Positions 6,047 to 8,748 of a stretch of DNA of 8,748 nucleotides are shown here, one piece after another; position 1 is the stretch's first letter, and every line of letters starts with the position of its first letter. The stretch covers positions 1-8,748 of the forward strand of contig CACZPD010000068.1 of NCBI GenBank assembly GCA_902782955.1, given 5' to 3'. This DNA comes from an uncultured Erysipelotrichaceae bacterium. Its GTDB lineage: Bacteria; Bacillota_I; Bacilli_A; Erysipelotrichales; Erysipelotrichaceae. Under the pieces are notes generated by a model. That model had not been told where the DNA came from and made no database searches. It saw only the letters and a list, made by a program, of their open reading frames with translations. Both the position numbers and the translations under genes were made by a program.

Positions 6047-7241
6047 ACTTGTTTTTATGTGAGAAAATGATCTCCAGTACTTTTTCCGATGCGTTCCCGT
6101 GATCGTATTCATGGAACTTCCTGTAAAACGCTTCTTTCTGTTCCGTGTACTCTTTTTCCTTTTCCGTCAGGATGTTTCCGATCAGTTCTTCTGTTGTTTT
6201 CGCGATCGGGCCCGGCGCTTCCTTCACGAAATCGAAATAGAATCCGCGCAGGACATCCCCGTATTCCTCCAGGTCATAACAGAAGAAATATACCGGTCGT
6301 TTTAACAGGGTATAGTCAAACATAACGGAAGAGTAGTCCGTGATCATGGCGTCCGCGATCAGATACAGCAGGCTGATCTCATCGGTCGGGGAAGGATATA
6401 CAAATCCTTTATATCTGCTGAGATCGATCTTCTCCGACACGAGGTAATGCAGCTTGGTGATCAGGATATATTCATTTCCGAGTTTTTCCTTCATCAGGTC
6501 CAGATCCAGCGCCAGGTCGAAATAGTATTCCCCTTTTGCGTTATGCTGGGTATCGCGGAATGTCGGTGCGTATAAAAGGACCTTTTTATCTTTCGGTATG
6601 CCGAGTTCTTCCTTGATCTTCGCGATTTCTTCAGGTTTATTTCTCTGAAACAGCACGTCATTGCGGGGATAGCCAATCCTCAGCATCTCTCCCTCAAATC
6701 CGAAGCATCTGCGGAAGATCTTCGCGGAAAAATCATTCTGCGCGATCAGGTAGTCCCATGAGCGGGAATTGATCAGGATCTTTTCATGGTAGTCTTCCAG
6801 GCTTTTCACATTCGGCAGGTCGACTCTTTCCATGTCCAGTCCGAGCTTTTTGAGCGGCGTCCCGTGCCATGTCTGGATATAGACCTGGTTCTTTTTCTTG
6901 ACCAGGAAGTATGGGTTCCGGGCATCGAATATCCAGTATTTCGCTTTTGCCATTGCCAGAAGATACTTCGCACCGGCATAGGTTTCCACTTCGCATTTTC
7001 CCGGAAGATGTTCCGGCCGGCATCCTTTTTTGAAAAACCACACACAGCGGAATTCTTTGTCCAGTCCTTTGGAAACCATTTCTTCGTATATTGCCCGCGG
7101 ACTGCCAGAATAGTTCCTGCCCTGGCTCGAGTCAAAAACGATCATGTCCCGGTCCACCGGGATCATAGGTGCCAGTGACCGGTACATGGCGATAACGGAT
7201 CTGCGGGCGATTGCCCTTGCTTTCTTTTTCAGCTTATTCAT
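6045..7241 (-). CDS. CDP-glycerol glycerophosphotransferase family protein (TagB/TagF-like)
   Basis: This family transfers glycerol phosphate (or ribitol phosphate) from a CDP-alcohol to a lipid-linked acceptor during wall teichoic acid or related polymer synthesis at the inner face of the membrane. The 398-residue protein carries the family hallmarks in order: QTWHGTPLKKLG (123-134), IGYPRND (189-195), YAPTFRD (224-230), KLH (263-265), TDYSSVMFDY (301-310) and RGFYFDF (332-338). The length matches single-domain TagB/TarB-like enzymes rather than large TagF polymerases with extra domains, so a primase or a short polymerase are both possible. The N terminus is basic and amphipathic, consistent with peripheral membrane binding. 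The ATG at 7241 overlaps the stop of the upstream glycosyltransferase (ATGA) and lacks a strong Shine-Dalgarno, so it is probably translated by coupling. The stop lies in a terminator hairpin. Confidence 0.94.
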   Translation of the reverse strand: MNKLKKKARAIARRSVIAMYRSLAPMIPVDRDMIVFDSSQGRNYSGSPRAIYEEMVSKGLDKEFRCVWFFKKGCRPEHLPGKCEVETYAGAKYLLAMAKAKYWIFDARNPYFLVKKKNQVYIQTWHGTPLKKLGLDMERVDLPNVKSLEDYHEKILINSRSWDYLIAQNDFSAKIFRRCFGFEGEMLRIGYPRNDVLFQRNKPEEIAKIKEELGIPKDKKVLLYAPTFRDTQHNAKGEYYFDLALDLDLMKEKLGNEYILITKLHYLVSEKIDLSRYKGFVYPSPTDEISLLYLIADAMITDYSSVMFDYTLLKRPVYFFCYDLEEYGDVLRGFYFDFVKEAPGPIAKTTEELIGNILTEKEKEYTEQKEAFYRKFHEYDHGNASEKVLEIIFSHKNK

Positions 7242-8179
7242 TCTTTATCACTGTTTTCCTTTTCGATATAGATCGGCCTGTTTTTGACTTCCAGATATGT
7301 TTTTGCCAGGTATTCCCCCATGATGCCGGAACAGAGCAGCTGCACGCCGGAAATAAACAGGATGATGCATACAAGGGACGGCCAGCCGCTGGTCGGATCA
7401 CCGAACAGCAGTTTCCGCACGATTACGAAGATGATGCCGAGAATCGACAGGATGAAGAAAATAAATCCGGTCCATGCGGCGAACAGAAGCGGTGAAGTCG
7501 TAAAACCGACGATGCCGTCGAGGGCATACATAAATAATTTATGAAAGTTCCATTTCGTCTGTCCGGCGGAACGGCTGACATTCTCATATTCCAGATATTT
7601 GGTCTGAAATCCGACCCAGGAGAAGATGCCTTTGGAGAACCTGTTGTATTCTGACAATTCAAGAATCGCGTTGACCATCTGCCGGGTCATCAGACGGTAG
7701 TCCCTTGCACCGTCCACGATCTCCGTATCGGAAGCCTTGTTGATGATCTGGTAGAACTTTTTCGCGAACCAGCTGCGCAGGCGCGGTTCCCCTTTCCGTG
7801 TGGAACGTCTTGTGGCCACGCTGTCATATTCCCCGCTCACGACATATCCGAGCATTTCCGGCAGAAGTGACGGCGGATCCTGCAGATCCACATCCATCAG
7901 GACGACATAATCCCCTTTGCTTGCTTTCAGACCGGCATACATGGCGGCTTCCTTGCCGAAATTCCGGCTGAAGGAAACATAGCGGTTTGCCGGATCCTTC
8001 GCATGAAATTCCTTCAGGATGCGGAGCGTCTGATCGGATGACCCGTCATCGATATAGATATATTCCATATCCATATCAAAATCCTCCCGGATCTTTTCAC
8101 TGACCTTATTTATTTCCTTTTCAAAGAGAGGCAGGGCTTCTTCTTCATTAAAACATGGGACTATGACACTCAAAAGCAT
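7238..8179 (-). CDS. GtrB/DPM1-like family 2 membrane glycosyltransferase
   Basis: This 313-residue protein has a cytoplasmic GT-A domain and two C-terminal membrane helices. Motifs are the N-terminal SVIVPCFNEEE (4-14), DDGSSD (44-49), the metal-binding DVDLQDPP (96-103), helices at about 229-256 and 267-288, and the tail GEYLAKTYLEVKNRPIYI (288-305) typical of bactoprenol glucosyltransferases of the GtrB/CsbB group. Such enzymes load a sugar from a nucleotide sugar onto undecaprenyl phosphate, for later transfer outside the membrane to teichoic acid or other glycans. The ATG at 8179 has GAGGAG (8186-8191) 6 nt upstream. The stop overlaps the next gene's start, so it works beside a CDP-glycerol transferase, which suggests a shared role in making or decorating a surface polymer. 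The sugar and acceptor are unknown. Confidence 0.94.
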   Translation of the reverse strand: MLLSVIVPCFNEEEALPLFEKEINKVSEKIREDFDMDMEYIYIDDGSSDQTLRILKEFHAKDPANRYVSFSRNFGKEAAMYAGLKASKGDYVVLMDVDLQDPPSLLPEMLGYVVSGEYDSVATRRSTRKGEPRLRSWFAKKFYQIINKASDTEIVDGARDYRLMTRQMVNAILELSEYNRFSKGIFSWVGFQTKYLEYENVSRSAGQTKWNFHKLFMYALDGIVGFTTSPLLFAAWTGFIFFILSILGIIFVIVRKLLFGDPTSGWPSLVCIILFISGVQLLCSGIMGEYLAKTYLEVKNRPIYIEKENSDKE

Positions 8180-8205
8180 AATGATCTCCTCGTATCTACC
8201 TGTCT

Positions 8206-8214
8206 ATTTTATCA
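8206..8214 (-). promoter_or_regulatory. Candidate extended -10 promoter for the glycosyltransferase pair
   Basis: On the minus strand TGATAAAAT gives an extended -10 element (TG, one base, TAAAAT at 8206-8211). It sits about 27 nt before the glycosyltransferase start and at the very end of the upp terminator U-tract. No good -35 hexamer is seen 17 nt upstream. It is the best promoter candidate for a gene that otherwise begins just after a terminator. Confidence 0.4.
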
Positions 8215-8238
8215 AAGAAAAGAGACCGTAACGGTCTC
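8214..8238 (-). terminator. Intrinsic terminator after upp
   Basis: On the minus strand GAGACCG, TTA, CGGTCTC forms a perfect 7-bp GC-rich stem followed by TTTTCTTT. It lies 22 nt after the upp stop codon and is a convincing rho-independent terminator. Confidence 0.92.
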
Positions 8239-8259
8239 AATTGGTATTTTAATATAATC

Positions 8260-8748
8260 TTATTTCGTTCCGAAGATCCTGTCGCCGGCATCACCGAGTC
8301 CGGGTACGATATATCCGATCTCATTCAGCTTGTCATCCAGCGCCGCAAGGTAGATATCTATATCCGGATGCGCTTCCCTGACTGCCCTTACGCCTTCCGG
8401 TACCCCTACCAGGCATACCAGCTTGATATTCTTTGCGCCTCTCTTCTTGATCGCGTCGATCGCGGATACCGCGCTTCCCCCTGTCGCAAGCATCGGGTCT
8501 ACGACCATCACTACTGCCTTGTCCAGGTTGTTCGGGAACTTCGCAAAGTACTCATGCGGTTCCAGTGTCTCTTCATCCCTGTATAATCCTACAAAGCCTA
8601 CCTTCGCTGTCGGAACCAGTCTGCGGATACCGTCCAGCAGCCCGATTCCCGCTCTTAAGATCGGTACGATAACTACTTCCTTGCTCAGCTGGTATCCTGT
8701 GCACGGTCCCATCGGTGTCTCGATCTGCACCGGTTCTGTCGGCAGGTC
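8260..8748 (-). CDS. upp: Uracil phosphoribosyltransferase, N terminus beyond window edge
   Basis: Upp converts uracil and PRPP to UMP in pyrimidine salvage. The open frame runs through the right edge of the window without a start, so 162 C-terminal residues are seen; the family is about 209 residues, leaving roughly 45-50 outside. Recognisable parts are [22 protein letters not shown], the PRPP-binding [25 protein letters not shown], and the uracil-binding C terminus [17 protein letters not shown], all very close to the well-known enzymes. A GTG at 8728-8730 is an internal Val codon, not the start. The gene is followed by its own terminator, so it is transcriptionally separate from the glycosyltransferase genes. 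Confidence 0.97.
   Translation of the reverse strand, partial: DLPTEPVQIETPMGPCTGYQLSKEVVIVPILRAGIGLLDGIRRLVPTAKVGFVGLYRDEETLEPHEYFAKFPNNLDKAVVMVVDPMLATGGSAVSAIDAIKKRGAKNIKLVCLVGVPEGVRAVREAHPDIDIYLAALDDKLNEIGYIVPGLGDAGDRIFGTK

Noticed and set aside
1..8748. Search for CRISPR repeats, transposases, integrases, attachment sites or phage genes
   Set aside because: No regularly spaced direct repeats and no mobile-element proteins are seen; the tRNA array shows no duplicated tRNA 3' end inside the window.

Overview
The window looks like ordinary chromosomal DNA of a low-to-medium GC Bacillota (Firmicutes). The evidence is the tilS-hpt-ftsH gene order, purine-rich AGGAG-type ribosome binding sites, a CDP-glycerol (teichoic-acid type) polymerase-family enzyme, intrinsic terminators with U-tracts, and a compact tRNA array Val-Thr-Tyr-Gln-Lys. 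An Erysipelotrichia-like member would fit the arrangement, but that placement is a guess from gene order only. Every supported gene lies on the minus strand, so transcription runs from high to low coordinates.

In transcription order, the window opens with the 3' three quarters of upp (uracil phosphoribosyltransferase, cut by the window edge) and its intrinsic terminator. Next is a tight two-gene unit: a GtrB/DPM1-like membrane glycosyltransferase whose stop overlaps the start of a CDP-glycerol glycerophosphotransferase-like enzyme (ATGA overlap). A second intrinsic terminator closes it. Then comes a compact four-gene run: a MazF/PemK-fold protein, tilS (tRNA-Ile lysidine synthetase), hpt (hypoxanthine phosphoribosyltransferase) and ftsH (membrane AAA+ protease). 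The gaps and overlap are 13 nt, a 26-nt overlap, and 7 nt, and a strong UUCG-loop terminator follows ftsH. Right behind that terminator are a small four-helix membrane protein of unknown function and a membrane-anchored metallophosphoesterase. A good sigma-70 promoter then drives five tRNA genes that run off the left edge inside tRNA-Lys.

Functionally the window joins purine and pyrimidine salvage (hpt, upp), decoding (tilS plus tRNAs), membrane protein quality control (ftsH) and cell-envelope polymer synthesis (the two glycosyl/glycerophosphate transferases). I see no prophage, insertion sequence, CRISPR array or integrase.

The least ordinary element is the MazF-fold protein at the head of the tilS-hpt-ftsH run. 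It has an N-terminal extension, no recognisable antitoxin next to it, and appears to lack the Arg-Pro that carries the catalytic arginine in known MazF nucleases. Secondary curiosities are a His in the FtsH Walker A motif, a terminator whose U-tract directly abuts the next gene's Shine-Dalgarno sequence, and a stable hairpin inside the tRNA operon.
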